NCBI GenBank assembly: GCA_001661245.1 | Contig: KV454016.1 | Location: forward strand, 1,047,186 to 1,111,185 | Length of the DNA: 64,000 bases | Reading direction: 5' to 3' | Source of the DNA: Pachysolen tannophilus NRRL Y-2460 | Taxonomy: Eukaryota; Ascomycota; Pichiomycetes; Alaninales; Pachysolenaceae | Shown: one piece after another, positions 30,858 through 41,060 of the stretch | How the letters are laid out: the number at the start of each line of letters is the position of its first letter | Position numbering within the stretch: position 1 is the stretch's first letter | The notes under the pieces: generated by a model | Databases searched by the model: none | The model's input: the letters and a program-made list of their open reading frames with translations, nothing else | What the model was told of the DNA's origin: nothing | Program-made: the position numbers and the translations under genes

Positions 30858-31772
30858 TTAATCAAGACGATCTTTATCTAGTAAAGGACTTGGTCTTTCT
30901 TGTCCAAGTTCTGCATATTTTTTACCAAATATTAAAATGATCAATTTTTCAGTCAATCTGAAGGAATAACTAGCAATGACCATTATACCTCCACAAATTG
31001 TAATTAATCTAACAATGAATTGAAGAAATGGAATTCTTTTTTCTTCAATTCTCATTTGAATTGGTTCAAAATCATATTTGAAAAATATTCCAGGAACTCC
31101 TTTGTTGAATTCATAAACTCTTGCCTGTTGGGTCATTGCATATTGATTAGTTTCAATAAGAACACCTAATTTCTTATAAAGTGTTGGAACTACAGAAAGA
31201 AAATATTGATAACTCTGTAAATATTCTTTAGTTACTTTCCCTGTTCCATCTAAAGGATTAACCATATATGGGTAAAATGCTCCAAATGAAAATTCATTTA
31301 TAACATGAGTGAAATTTAAAGAATCTGTTGGAACAAATGATCTATCACGATAACCATATCCTTTACCTGTGATATGGAAATCACCTTTCACTTTAGTCAC
31401 TGGAATTGAACCAAAGATGTGACATGCCGGAGCTGCCTCATTAACATGCAAATTATTCAACGAAAAATCGGCCAATAAACTTTCTTGTAACACTTGATCG
31501 ATTTCAGGTGTAGTGATATCTCTGACTTCATCATTAATTATATAATTCGATGGAATCCTCGGTGGGAAAACTGCTCCTTCATAATTTAAAACCTCTGAAG
31601 CTAAAGTTCTGTCCTCAGTCATATCTAAAATGTTGGTATGGATGAAATTACATGGCATTGCAACCAACATATCTAGATTAATGAATAAATTTCTTTCTAT
31701 ATCACTATCCACATTGAACTGATGATCCACAAACCCATCAATATATCCACCAACTTCAATCCAGACCAATTG
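30858..31772 (-). CDS. ERV41: Erv41 COPII-vesicle protein, 3' part only (5' part inverted at 31936-32161)
   Basis: Erv41 and Erv46 form a cargo receptor cycling between ER and Golgi that retrieves escaped ER proteins. From CAA at 31772 the minus strand encodes 304 residues matching Erv41 from just inside its first membrane segment: LVWIEVGGYIDGFVDHQF. The lumenal region follows, with CHIFGSIPVTKVKGDFHITGKG, then HVINEFSFGAFYPYMVNPLDGT and the second membrane segment FLQFIVRLITICGGIMVIASY. A cytosolic tail ends the protein. The N-terminal ~43 residues are absent here and no suitable ATG lies just upstream. They occur on the plus strand at 31936-32161. Re-joining gives 347 residues against 352 in S. 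cerevisiae. As drawn, this part has no start or promoter. Confidence 0.9.
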   Translation of the reverse strand, partial: QLVWIEVGGYIDGFVDHQFNVDSDIERNLFINLDMLVAMPCNFIHTNILDMTEDRTLASEVLNYEGAVFPPRIPSNYIINDEVRDITTPEIDQVLQESLLADFSLNNLHVNEAAPACHIFGSIPVTKVKGDFHITGKGYGYRDRSFVPTDSLNFTHVINEFSFGAFYPYMVNPLDGTGKVTKEYLQSYQYFLSVVPTLYKKLGVLIETNQYAMTQQARVYEFNKGVPGIFFKYDFEPIQMRIEEKRIPFLQFIVRLITICGGIMVIASYSFRLTEKLIILIFGKKYAELGQERPSPLLDKDRLD

Positions 31773-31935
31773 CAAAACAAAATATTTCCGTCTCCAAAGT
31801 TGGAGAAGATTTTGGGGTTGAGGTCAAATCGAAATTTCAATTTTTGTAGAGAACAGCTCTTAAGTTAAAGTAAAGAACGATTGTAAAAATAATTCAATTT
31901 AATTCAAATAAAAATAGCAGGAAATAGGATTGAAA
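31773..31935 (+). promoter_or_regulatory. Likely ERV41 proximal promoter / leader
   Basis: About 160 bases lie between the diverging ERV41 halves. They contain a near-perfect hairpin TCTCCAA-AG-TTGGAGA at 31791-31806 and A/T-rich leader sequence into the ATG at 31936. The stretch seems to be inverted together with the 5' exons. Confidence 0.4.
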
Positions 31936-32218
31936 ATGGACTCTTTTTCGAGAAAAGTTAAGTCCTTTGATGCTTTTCGTAAGTTTGATTTTTTGTTTTT
32001 TAGGAGTGTATTATTATTATCGCAATTACTTTTACTTAACTTTTTTTTTTTTTTTTTATTTTTTTCAATTTACAGCTAAGACTATATCTCAGAATCAGGT
32101 AAGATCCACAAGGGGTAGTTATTCCACTATATTGATGATAACTTCCTTATTCTTCTTTTTGTCTCCAAAAAGGAAACTTAAGCTTTCCAAAAACGGAGAA
32201 ATTATTTCTATTATGTAA
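31936..32218 (+). pseudogene. ERV41: ERV41 5' part (exon 1, intron, start of exon 2), inverted relative to the 3' part
   Basis: ATG at 31936 opens MDSFSRKVKSFDAF (exon 1, 31936-31978). An intron of 97 bases with GTAAGT donor and TTTACAG acceptor follows, and exon 2 begins at 32076 with PKTISQNQVRSTRGSYSTIL, then LMITSLFFFL. The FDAFPK motif and the following Arg/Ser/Thr-Gly stretch are the Erv41 N-terminus, leading into its first membrane segment. Similarity stops at about 32161. The frame then continues for 18 unrelated residues to TAA/TAG near 32216-32218. Joining 32161 to 31772 restores the frame through a shared TTTTG. The kept intron rules out an mRNA-derived copy. Confidence 0.85.
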
Positions 32219-32354
32219 ATGCGCCTAACTAAATTTTAGCTTTAGCTTTTAAAAGAGGGTATTATTCATTTTGTCAAACCTCTTGAAATCATTAACTTGA
32301 TCAGCTGGTTAGGCTTTAACTTTTTTTGGAGGTAGTCAAAGAAGGTATTGTACT

Positions 32355-33884
32355 ATGCAAGATATTGGAGATACTGAATTGCTGAATAGTGAGGTGCGAT
32401 TTGGGCATAGCATAGAAAATGATTATGAGGAAAGTGATATAAGATCTCAAGAATTGGATTCTATAAAAGCGATATACCCTGAGGCGGTATTATCCAAGAA
32501 GCGTTTCTGTGGCACTGTTGATATAATGGTTGTAACTGATGATCCAGTTACTGTTGTGCTTAAATCTGGTAAAGAACTGAAAGTTGGTATAGAACTGAAA
32601 GAACAACAAATGAAGGAGGTAAAAGCAAAAATTCATTATTTACCTAGTTTAGTTTTTCAATTTAAATTACCTCAAGGATATCCATATCAATCACCACCTA
32701 TTATCAGTTTACTTTCGAGCTGGATTCCTTCACTGACAATTGGACATTTGAATTTAGAGCTATTGCGATTATGGGAAAGCTTTCACGATTTAGTAATTTT
32801 TACAATGATTGATTTTTTACAAGAGAAAGCATCAAATTTATTTGATTTGGCTCAAGATAATATTTATTTTACTACATCTAAAATGACTTTTGATAACTTT
32901 AAAGAATTTGATAAATATTCGATATTACAAAAATTTAATAATGAAACATTTACTTGTGATATTTGTCAAGAAGATAGAAAGGGGTTATATTGCTCTAAAT
33001 TTAGTGATTGTGGACATGTTTTCTGTATTCAATGTTTGAGAAATTATTTTGAATCATATATATTGAGCAGCGATATAGATAAAATTCATTGTCCTGATTT
33101 TAATTGTACAAAAAGGTTTACAAACTTGAATTCTGAAATTTTGAAAGAATTAGATAAAGATGATAATTATAAAAGGATTGCAGAAATTGAAGAAACTTTT
33201 TTTATGCCTCCATTATCAAAAAAATTCTTACTCAAAATAATTTCAGAAGAACTTTTCAAAAAATACTTCGATTTATTTATGAAAAGGCAATTTGACTTAT
33301 TTGCAAAATATTTTCCGACAAAATCAGTTCAGTGTCCTGATGTTCAATGTCGAAAACAGTTCATTCGTGAAAACCAAGATGACTTATTAACAATTTGTCC
33401 ATCTTGTAAATTTGCATTTTGCTTTAAATGCAAGCATTCATGGCATGGACCGAACAATCTTTGTCGTAACATAGAACTGGATGGTATTCCTCAAGAAGAA
33501 ATATTAATCTGGATTGAAAACGAGTCGGATTCAAAGGCAAGATTGAAACTAAACTACAAATATGGTAAAAAGACAATGGAACTAGCATCGAAAGAATATA
33601 TTTCTGATAAACTATTTGAAGAACTGATAAAAGATCCTCACTCAGATTTACAGAAATGTCCCTTTTGCAGGACAGTTATTCAAAGATCAGAAGGTTGCAA
33701 TAAGATGAGATGTTCTCAATGCTTTACAATATTTTGCAATTTATGTGGTCAACAATTGCACCCTTCGGATCCATACGAGCATTTTCGGGAAAGAAGCTCT
33801 GAATGTTATGGGAAATTATTTGATGGTATGGCGGGAACAGAGGAAGCAGAAATGGACCATGGTTTTCAGTTTTTGGCAATCTAA
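32355..33884 (+). CDS. ITT1: RBR-type E3 ubiquitin ligase Itt1
   Basis: The 509-residue protein combines an N-terminal RWD domain with a RING-IBR-RING module, the architecture of Itt1 (S. cerevisiae 464 residues). Itt1 modulates translation termination through eRF3/eRF1 in that yeast. The RWD domain covers about residues 28-165 (RSQELDSIKAIYPEA, then LPQGYPYQSPPIISL). RING1 starts near residue 200 (CDICQEDRKGLYCSKFSDCGHVFC). The IBR domain is near residues 300-375, with CPSCKFAFCFKCKHSWHG. RING2 lies near residue 435 (CPFCRTVIQRSEGCNKMRC..C..IFCNLC) and contains the catalytic Cys position of RBR enzymes. In the re-inverted arrangement it would be divergent from ERV41. The start is the first ATG. 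Confidence 0.9.
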   Translation: MQDIGDTELLNSEVRFGHSIENDYEESDIRSQELDSIKAIYPEAVLSKKRFCGTVDIMVVTDDPVTVVLKSGKELKVGIELKEQQMKEVKAKIHYLPSLVFQFKLPQGYPYQSPPIISLLSSWIPSLTIGHLNLELLRLWESFHDLVIFTMIDFLQEKASNLFDLAQDNIYFTTSKMTFDNFKEFDKYSILQKFNNETFTCDICQEDRKGLYCSKFSDCGHVFCIQCLRNYFESYILSSDIDKIHCPDFNCTKRFTNLNSEILKELDKDDNYKRIAEIEETFFMPPLSKKFLLKIISEELFKKYFDLFMKRQFDLFAKYFPTKSVQCPDVQCRKQFIRENQDDLLTICPSCKFAFCFKCKHSWHGPNNLCRNIELDGIPQEEILIWIENESDSKARLKLNYKYGKKTMELASKEYISDKLFEELIKDPHSDLQKCPFCRTVIQRSEGCNKMRCSQCFTIFCNLCGQQLHPSDPYEHFRERSSECYGKLFDGMAGTEEAEMDHGFQFLAI

Positions 33885-34038
33885 ATTATGGAAGAAACAT
33901 ATAGGTTAGGTAAGGGGTATTTTGTATTTATGTTAAAACCTGATTTTTTATTTTCTTTTTTTTTTTAATTTTTTGTATAAAGCATCATTTCATTAATTCA
34001 TTACATAAATATCAAGATTAAAATAAAATATAAAAATG

Positions 34039-35781
34039 CTACTTGCGAGACGGCTTTCTAGGTGGCCTTGCATACCTGTAACAATCTCTGACCCATCTTC
34101 TTCGCCTCCATCTTCCAATAAAACCGTCTTCCTCTCTTTTCTCTATATCATAAACCCATCCATCATCTGATGAAATTTTCACGTCTTTGATTTCTCTATC
34201 TGTGACCCATAAATTATCCTTATCCAATTCCCAATTTTTTTCAGAATCAAACTCCCAATTCTCGACAGGTGGTAATATCTCAGCAATCATAGATGATCCT
34301 TCCGGAATTTGTTGTGATGCTCTCAATTCACAATTCGGATCAAATATTTCAGTGGTGAAACAGTACGGATTCCATTGCAATGGAGTTAAACCTTGTTCTT
34401 CCAATTCAAAAATCTCCACTTCTCTAATTTCTGGAGATTCATCTAAAATTATCGATTTATTTTCTATGATCCTAGGTGGTAACTTTGGTGGTAACCTGTG
34501 AGGAATAATTGTATTTTGAGGAAAATATAATTTTATGACTTTATCAATAGTCTTCATGGTTTTTGGATGGCAAATAATAACCAAAGACCATCCAACAGCT
34601 ATGAAAATTAGTCTCCATGGAATAAAAGCACCAAAAAATAACACACAAAATATCATCTTTAAAAAATTGAAAAATAACTCCGTTGATGATTTTTCATCTT
34701 CAAAACCAGCTGTAACATAAAAAAAATCTTCAACTTGGTCATAAGTACTGATAACATCGGTACTCATATTTTGTAAATCTCTCATATTTCTCAATAACTT
34801 CATTTGTTTTTTTAATTTCTTTGACGTTGAATTCACTTTACTACTAGTTGGCTCTTCGGATTCTTCTTTTGTAGTTTCCAGTTGTCTTTGATTTTGTGAA
34901 TTTTGTCTCTCTGATGATACTGGAGAAAGTAAATCATCAGTTGCTTCATTGACAGAAGGTTTTGGTGACTGAAAATTATTGTCTTTGTTTGCCTTGTGGC
35001 TTTTTTGCGATACAAGCAAAAAATCAAAAACTGCTTGCCCTCTTTTTTTAACAGGAATTATTGGTGACTTGTTAATTGGATGTCTATATAAATAGTTTGG
35101 AATTATTGCACCATAAATTACCGCAAGTAAAGGATAAACCAAGATTAAATATGGATAGCAACATATAGATGTGTAGATAACCAATGCAGTTAATGTTGCT
35201 GTTGGCCTTGACCAAGTTACAATCTGAGTAATACCAGATTGCAATTTGTACAATATATCTAACCTAGAACTTAAATTCTTAAAGTTTTTGGCTACTATTC
35301 TAATTGAAAAATTTGGTTTATTATCATTCTTAGGTAATTTTCGTTTTGATTTATTATTCTTTGGGATAATATTGCTTATGAATTTGTCTAACAAGATATC
35401 TGTAAAATGATCCAGTTGTTTTTTATTGTCACCATTATTGAGAAAAGATCTTCTTGATTCTTCTGTGGGTGTAGAAGGATCTGATGAATCATTCTCATCT
35501 GAATCGAGACTATCAGCCACTATTTCAAATAAACTTGAACCGAGAGGAGGCAACCTTAAATTTGGGCTATCAACTCCAGAAGCACCCGCTTTATCCAATC
35601 CTTTATTTAACAATAAAGCTGCTGTCCTCGCAGCCATGTTTGACTTTGATCCAGGTCGATTATTCTCAGTAGCAATGTCAGATGACATACCGTACAGTTG
35701 TGATAATGCATTTAATGCGCTGCGACGAAATTTGGAACTTCTCTTGGAAGATTCCAGATTGGATGAGTATTCATCAGTCAT
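34039..35781 (-). CDS. PEX28: Peroxisomal membrane peroxin of the Pex28/Pex29 (dysferlin-domain) group
   Basis: The 580-residue protein resembles the Pex28-32 group. These control peroxisome size and number and ER-peroxisome contacts. After a polar N-terminus, the peroxin domain begins around residue 130 with DHFTDILLDKFISNIIP. It has an amphipathic helix near residue 175 and paired membrane segments near residues 195-235 (ALVIYTSICCYPYLILVYPLLAVIYGAIIPNYLY contains the core). Another hydrophobic pair lies near residues 370-405. The C-terminus is a split dysferlin domain: WEFDSEKNWELDKDN, then WVYDIEKREEDGFIGRWRRRRWVRDCYRY. The length and RRRRWVR end suggest Pex28 more than Pex30-32. The exact orthologue is uncertain. 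The N-terminal 100 residues are Ser-rich. Confidence 0.78.
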   Translation of the reverse strand: MTDEYSSNLESSKRSSKFRRSALNALSQLYGMSSDIATENNRPGSKSNMAARTAALLLNKGLDKAGASGVDSPNLRLPPLGSSLFEIVADSLDSDENDSSDPSTPTEESRRSFLNNGDNKKQLDHFTDILLDKFISNIIPKNNKSKRKLPKNDNKPNFSIRIVAKNFKNLSSRLDILYKLQSGITQIVTWSRPTATLTALVIYTSICCYPYLILVYPLLAVIYGAIIPNYLYRHPINKSPIIPVKKRGQAVFDFLLVSQKSHKANKDNNFQSPKPSVNEATDDLLSPVSSERQNSQNQRQLETTKEESEEPTSSKVNSTSKKLKKQMKLLRNMRDLQNMSTDVISTYDQVEDFFYVTAGFEDEKSSTELFFNFLKMIFCVLFFGAFIPWRLIFIAVGWSLVIICHPKTMKTIDKVIKLYFPQNTIIPHRLPPKLPPRIIENKSIILDESPEIREVEIFELEEQGLTPLQWNPYCFTTEIFDPNCELRASQQIPEGSSMIAEILPPVENWEFDSEKNWELDKDNLWVTDREIKDVKISSDDGWVYDIEKREEDGFIGRWRRRRWVRDCYRYARPPRKPSRK

Positions 35782-36119
35782 TTGTCAACTGTTGAGTTCA
35801 AAACCAATGAGAAAATCACTTCAATTGCTTATTCTTCTCAAATTTGGATATTTATATACATCAAATAAATATTTACGTTGGAATTAAAGTTACTTTCTGA
35901 TAAGTATTGCTGATTATTTATTTGGACGTACATACAATATACAATCTAAATGACAGATATAAAGTAATTAATACAAAACTTTTACTCTATCTAATAATAA
36001 TACAAATACTTCTGATGCCTTGTATTTCTGTTTAAAATGCATTTTCTTATGTTAACCAGAGTGGTCCTCTTAATTAACAAGCTTCTGTGTATATATAAAT
36101 GATAAAATTCCTGCATATT
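35782..36119. other. Intergenic region
   Basis: 338 AT-rich bases between the start of the peroxin gene and the stop of the DYRK kinase gene, both on the minus strand. No further gene or strong motif was seen. Confidence 0.4.
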
Positions 36120-38944
36120 TTAATTATATTTGACAAAAGAATGCCCTGATAGTCTTTTAGCTCCCCATCTTTTACTATGATCCCAGACCAAGCAATTCTT
36201 GAGGAAACTAATGAATATTAATAGCTCATTGAACACGGGCTCATTATTAGCATATTGGGATAATTTGATTAAGCTTTCCAATTTTTTAGAATTTGGTATT
36301 ATTGGATTATTCATACCCAATTTTTTCTGTAATTTTGACAAGTTCAAGCAACCCTCCTCGTTGAAAATTTTCCATAATAAAGTCGAGGTATTCAAATCCA
36401 GGTCCTTATCTTCAGAGTTTTCGGATCCAACTGAGCCCTTCAGTAACAATTCTAGACGTAATTTTATGATATAATTCTCATTCGGAGCACCTATCAATTC
36501 TACCATCATTTGCATCAACTCATTTTCAGTTTTACATGGGAAAACGGGACTTCCTGTAAATAGTTCAACCAAAATAACACCCAAAGACCAAATATCAATC
36601 TTTTCACTATACCAGCCACCCAATAAGACTTCAGGGGCCCTATAAAAACGTGATTGAATATATGAATAAGATACCTCATTCACATGACAAGATGATCCAA
36701 AATCTATTAACTTTATATTGAAACTATCTAGTGATGTTAACATTATATTTTCAGGTTTTAAATCACAGTGGACTAATTGCAAGTTTTCATGTAAGAATTC
36801 AAGGGATGTTAAAAGCTGTTTAGCAAAATTGGCAACAATTGATATTTCGAAACCTTTAAAATGTGCCAATTCTAACACCTGGAACAAATTAATCGGTAAA
36901 TACTCTGTTGAAATACACATATGACCTCTGAAATGGAAATGATTGAAATAGCGAATCATAGGGATATCTGTGTGGTGGGACGAAATTGCTATTTTTTTTA
37001 AGATTTTAACCTCATTGACAGCCTGTAAAGAACAAGTCATTTCGTTTTTGACGATTTTCATTGCAACAACTTTTCCATCCTTGTAGTCTCGGCATGCTAT
37101 AACTCCTCCAAATGCTCCATTACCTAAAATTTTCAAGATCTCGTACCTATAATTTATATGATCACCCAATCGGATGATGTAGTTTTTGTTGTTGTCATCA
37201 AATCCAAAGTTATTTTTCAGATCTAAAACTTCTATATTAGGTTTATTTAAATGATGTTTCCCTGTGAAATAAATATTTCGTTTTCTTAATACTTCACTTT
37301 TTTCGTAATTATTTAGCGGATCATATAAATTACTATGATCTTTCATATTTTCTGGTATTATTGGTTCAACTCTTTCAACTCTTTTGCGTTTTAATATTTC
37401 ACATTCTTTTGCTAATGATGATTTAGTTACTAATTTTGTTAAATCTTCAATTGAAGAAATTTTCTGAGATGTAAAAATAAGGGAGTTCCTCTTCGATTTC
37501 GTATAAAGTGAAGCAGATCTTGCTTTATAAACATTCGAAGGATTTCTACTCGATTCTCTCTTACTCGCACCAACATTTATATCTTGCTGAGAGTCCACTA
37601 TTATTGAAGCAGTCTTCAGTGATATTTTTCGTTGAGAGGTAGCCGTATCAGATAAATTCTGGTGAGTATATGATCTACTCAACGATCCATTTTTAGTAAG
37701 TGCAACAACATCTCTACTTACTCTTCTTGAATTTATAATTGAATTATCATGGTACTGCGTCCTTGGCTGAACAAAAGACAACCTTTTTATAGTATTCGGA
37801 GTATTTTTAATGGGAGTTCTTGTTTTCAGAATATTCAAAGAGTTCAAAGTCTTTATCAGTTGTTTTGAACTTGTTTCTGTTGAAATATCCTGTCTATTAA
37901 TATGTGAATTGTTGTGCTTACTCTCTGCAGGACCACCTAAAACGCTCATTTGCGATGGTATAGACTGTGATGGAGTTAAAATCATTGAATGTATTCTCGG
38001 CTTATTGTAATTTTTACTTCTGGAAAAACCATGCGAAGGAATTCTATTTTTTAAAGGTGTTTCTTGTAAAATTGATTTATTTTCCTTATTTTCTTTAACA
38101 TTATTACAGTTTGTCTTTTTCGATGACGACGTTGTTTGTTTTAAATATGAGGGAATTGTATTTGCCTTTTTAGATTCGGGAGTAGCCAAAGATACATTAT
38201 TCAATCTATATTCATGATTGAATTTAGTAGCAGGAGCAGGTTCCAAACGAGCGCTCACAAACTTTGCTGACGATGATGATGATGATAATGATGATGATGA
38301 TGCAATGTCATTTATACTTTGCGGAGACCTTCCATGTACATTTGATGCAAATCTCGTCACATGCTTGCTTGACGAATAAGGTTTATGTAACATTGAAGTC
38401 GATCTAGTTAAGGGAATATGTTTTTCATTAACTCTATCAGGTGTATTCATAGCAGGTACTGATTTGAAATGACTAGGAGAATCACTAACAACTCGAGATA
38501 CAGGTTTTGTAGCGCTCGTTCCGGCATTAGAATCCACATTGGAGTTCAAAAAATGATTACTATCCTGATTGAATGAATGCAAGTTCAATTTGATCGATGA
38601 TGTTGATAGCGGCAATTTTGACTCGGGACTTATCTTTAATTGTTTTGTCGATTGATTAAGTTGATTTTTAGGTTTCGGTATTTTACTTTTTTTTGAATTT
38701 TCCCATTGATAATATCTTTATATTTCTCTAAAACTGAAGGTGAAGAGTTTAATACTCGTGGATCTAACGTTGTGGAAAAAGATTTATTATCATCTTCAAA
38801 TAAAACAGAATTATCTGATGTGGATAAAGTTTGATCTATTAAACTTTTATCATCTTCCGTCCCTTCTTTTAATGAAAACCCACCTAATTGATTCGTTATA
38901 AATGACAAATCACGGTCTAAGCTGGTATCATGGGTACTAGCCAT
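36120..38944 (-). CDS. DYRK-family protein kinase, with an apparent frameshift near the 5' end
   Basis: Two minus-strand frames belong together. ATG at 38944 opens MASTHDTSLDRDLSFITNQLGG and runs to a stop near 38636. A second frame without its own ATG starts upstream of 38615 and ends at 36120. They overlap at a run of eight T (A on the coding strand) at 38687-38694. One extra base there joins them into one frame of 941 residues. A long Ser-rich N-terminus precedes the kinase domain (about residue 520 onward): glycine loop LGNGAFGGV, VAMKIVKN, HCDLKPENI, IDFGSS, then the DYRK activation loop SYSYIQSRFYRAPEVLLG. The YxY and SRFYR features define the DYRK class, and sequence before the domain (NKPNIEVLDLKNNFGFDD) recalls the Pom1/DYRK2 homology box. 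Whether the frameshift is a homopolymer read error or real is open. Confidence 0.85.
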
Positions 38945-39183
38945 CTTATTAGAAAACTAACAAGACCCAGTGTTGCGAAAGAATAGTATTCTAATGTGAT
39001 TTCGTTTCACTTTCACTTTTTGTTTATCTTTTTTGGTTTTTTATTTACTTTTTAAATTTTTTTTTTTAAACATTTTTTCAAATCACCAAAATAAAATCAT
39101 TTAAATCATTTAAATCCATCAAAAAGTGTTTGAATTCATTAATTTGTAAAAAATTTAATTGATTCGAGTAGATATTCAACATC

Positions 39184-39615
39184 ATGCCAACCACATATTC
39201 TACTCAATTTTTACTTCTCTTTTCACAGTTGGTTCATGAATCAGCAATCTTAGAATTGACACTGGATAATTTCAAGAGTATACGAATAAAATTGAAAAAT
39301 CATCCAATAGTGACTGAATCCAATATAAAAATACTGAATGAAGCTGGTTTGTTATCACTTTATAAAAAATTGTTGCTTGAATATGGGTTAGATCCAGAGA
39401 AATTTTCTGAAGGTAGCGAAGTCAAGAATGAACAAAATTCAGATCAACTTTATAATAACAGTAATAAAGTCAAGAAGCCACCAGTGTATGCTACAAAGTT
39501 ATGCGAATATTTGTATTTAAAAAGAATAGAGGAATTGAAAAAAGGTATTGAAGAAAATGGGATCTCATTTAAGGAACAATTGGAAAAATTAAATAAAATT
39601 TCCAGTATACAATAA
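39184..39615 (+). CDS. Small unrecognised helical protein
   Basis: The predicted 143-residue protein is hydrophilic and probably all-helical, without signal peptide or membrane segment. The first ~75 residues (TQFLLLFSQLVHESAILELTLDNFKSIRIKL and following) look like a small helical domain. An Asn/Ser/Lys linker follows near residues 85-100. The C-terminus, KLCEYLYLKRIEELKKGIEE onward, is a charged helix that could form a coiled coil. Codon use resembles that of neighbouring genes and the ATG context is A-rich, supporting a real gene. I do not recognise the family. A 1.4-kb gap follows, so a missing downstream exon is conceivable, but no splice donor is obvious. Confidence 0.55.
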   Translation: MPTTYSTQFLLLFSQLVHESAILELTLDNFKSIRIKLKNHPIVTESNIKILNEAGLLSLYKKLLLEYGLDPEKFSEGSEVKNEQNSDQLYNNSNKVKKPPVYATKLCEYLYLKRIEELKKGIEENGISFKEQLEKLNKISSIQ

Positions 39616-41060
39616 CTATTTATTATCGAAAAATGAAGTCTTTAAATATTTAAATTGTTCAGTGTTTGAAAAATTTATTTTCAATAACAGAATTATACTC
39701 ACCATTCCAATTCCATGTGAAAAGGCAATCAATCATCTTTTTGGGTATCAAAAATATACTCACGTATTATTTATATTCACAAGAAAACTTAAAACCACCA
39801 CTAGTGGTTTCAGTCTAGGAAATAATTAGAGTTTAATGCATGTGCAGAGGTTTTGTAAAAGTCCGGCTTTCATACTTCTGACAATATCATCATCATCATC
39901 ATCATTTTAATATCCTATCGATGCTAGGATGCCCTTTTTTTTTTTTTTTTTTGTATTTTCGTGATTTGGGGTTTTTATTTTATTTTATTTTATTTAATTT
40001 TTTGGTTTGGTGAGATTAGTGACTAATATGTCTGCAATTAGAGTTGAAATTTCCATTGTGACTCTAGAATAAACTAACATAAAAGTTCTTTTTCTTCTTT
40101 TTTTTTTTGCTAATCAAAAACAAGTTGTGTTTTTGTTCTTAGTTGAAAAGAGAATTGATAATTTTTGTTAAAAAATTGATGGACTAATACATGTTGTGAA
40201 AGAACTGAAATTAATGTCTAATGTCTAAAAGTTAGTACTTAGATTATGCTGCAAAACTTGCTGCTATTTGTTCTTTATAAATTCCAGTGTTCTATCTTAA
40301 CATCAAAATAATTACCGGAGTTTTGAAAAGAAAAATAAATAAATAAATAAATAGATTGAATCATTAAGAACATCCAGTCATATCTTCATATATCACACTT
40401 GATAGTTATAGACAGCTTCAAAATATTGGGTTACAGATGACTGGAATTAACTTTCAATATAAAAATCAATATTAACAAGAACGTGAATTAGAGCTCAAAG
40501 CAGTAACATAAAAAGTATTAACACAATCAGTAGCCACTTCATAAAATCAAAACATTCAAAAAAAAAACATTATAGTCTAGATCTAGGATTCTAAAAAAAT
40601 TCTACTAAGTTTTTATTTAATAGTCTCTCGATTTGATGAGCACCTTAGAATCATTCTGTTAGTAAACTAGTTAGCCGGAAAATATTGGGTGAAATGATAA
40701 TTGATGATTGATTCTCTTTTTCTTCTTTTTTATAGAACTTAAAATTAATAATATCCTAACAGCTCTAAATATCTATTAGGCAATAAATATAATCAAATGA
40801 CCACAAGGAAAATGAAGGAAGACTTCATCAGAAACTCTTGATCAAAACCTCTATCTTATAATTTAAGCCGCACTTCCAATTGTGTTCATGCAAGTTTATG
40901 CAGATGAATTTAGGACCACAAAAACAATAGTTTTCCATCTTTCAATTCAAAGTTCTTTTCTCATTCTTTCCATTCAATCATAAAATTTGTTTATCCAGTT
41001 TATTTCAGAAATGTTGGTTTATTTTCTATTATCTTCTTAATTGTTCAGTTCAATATAAAA
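39616..41060. other. 1.4-kb gene-free stretch upstream of the BAR-SH3 gene
   Basis: No frame of protein-like character on either strand. It holds a 12-bp palindrome ACCACTAGTGGT near 39795, a TCA repeat near 39890-39905, poly-T and a TTTTA repeat (39940-40000), and AAAT repeats near 40336-40352. I looked for tRNA boxes and for C/D snoRNA boxes and found no convincing set. It may be a long promoter, an unrecognised non-coding RNA or an origin. The sequence does not say which. Confidence 0.4.

Noticed and set aside
31936-32218. ERV41 5' fragment as a retrocopy or partial duplication
   Set aside because: The fragment keeps an intron and does not overlap in content with the minus-strand 3' part. 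The two are complementary pieces of one gene.
36120-38615. DYRK kinase as a separate gene starting at 38615
   Set aside because: The codon there is TTG. Coding-like sequence continues upstream in the same frame to the T8 run and then into the frame starting at ATG 38944.
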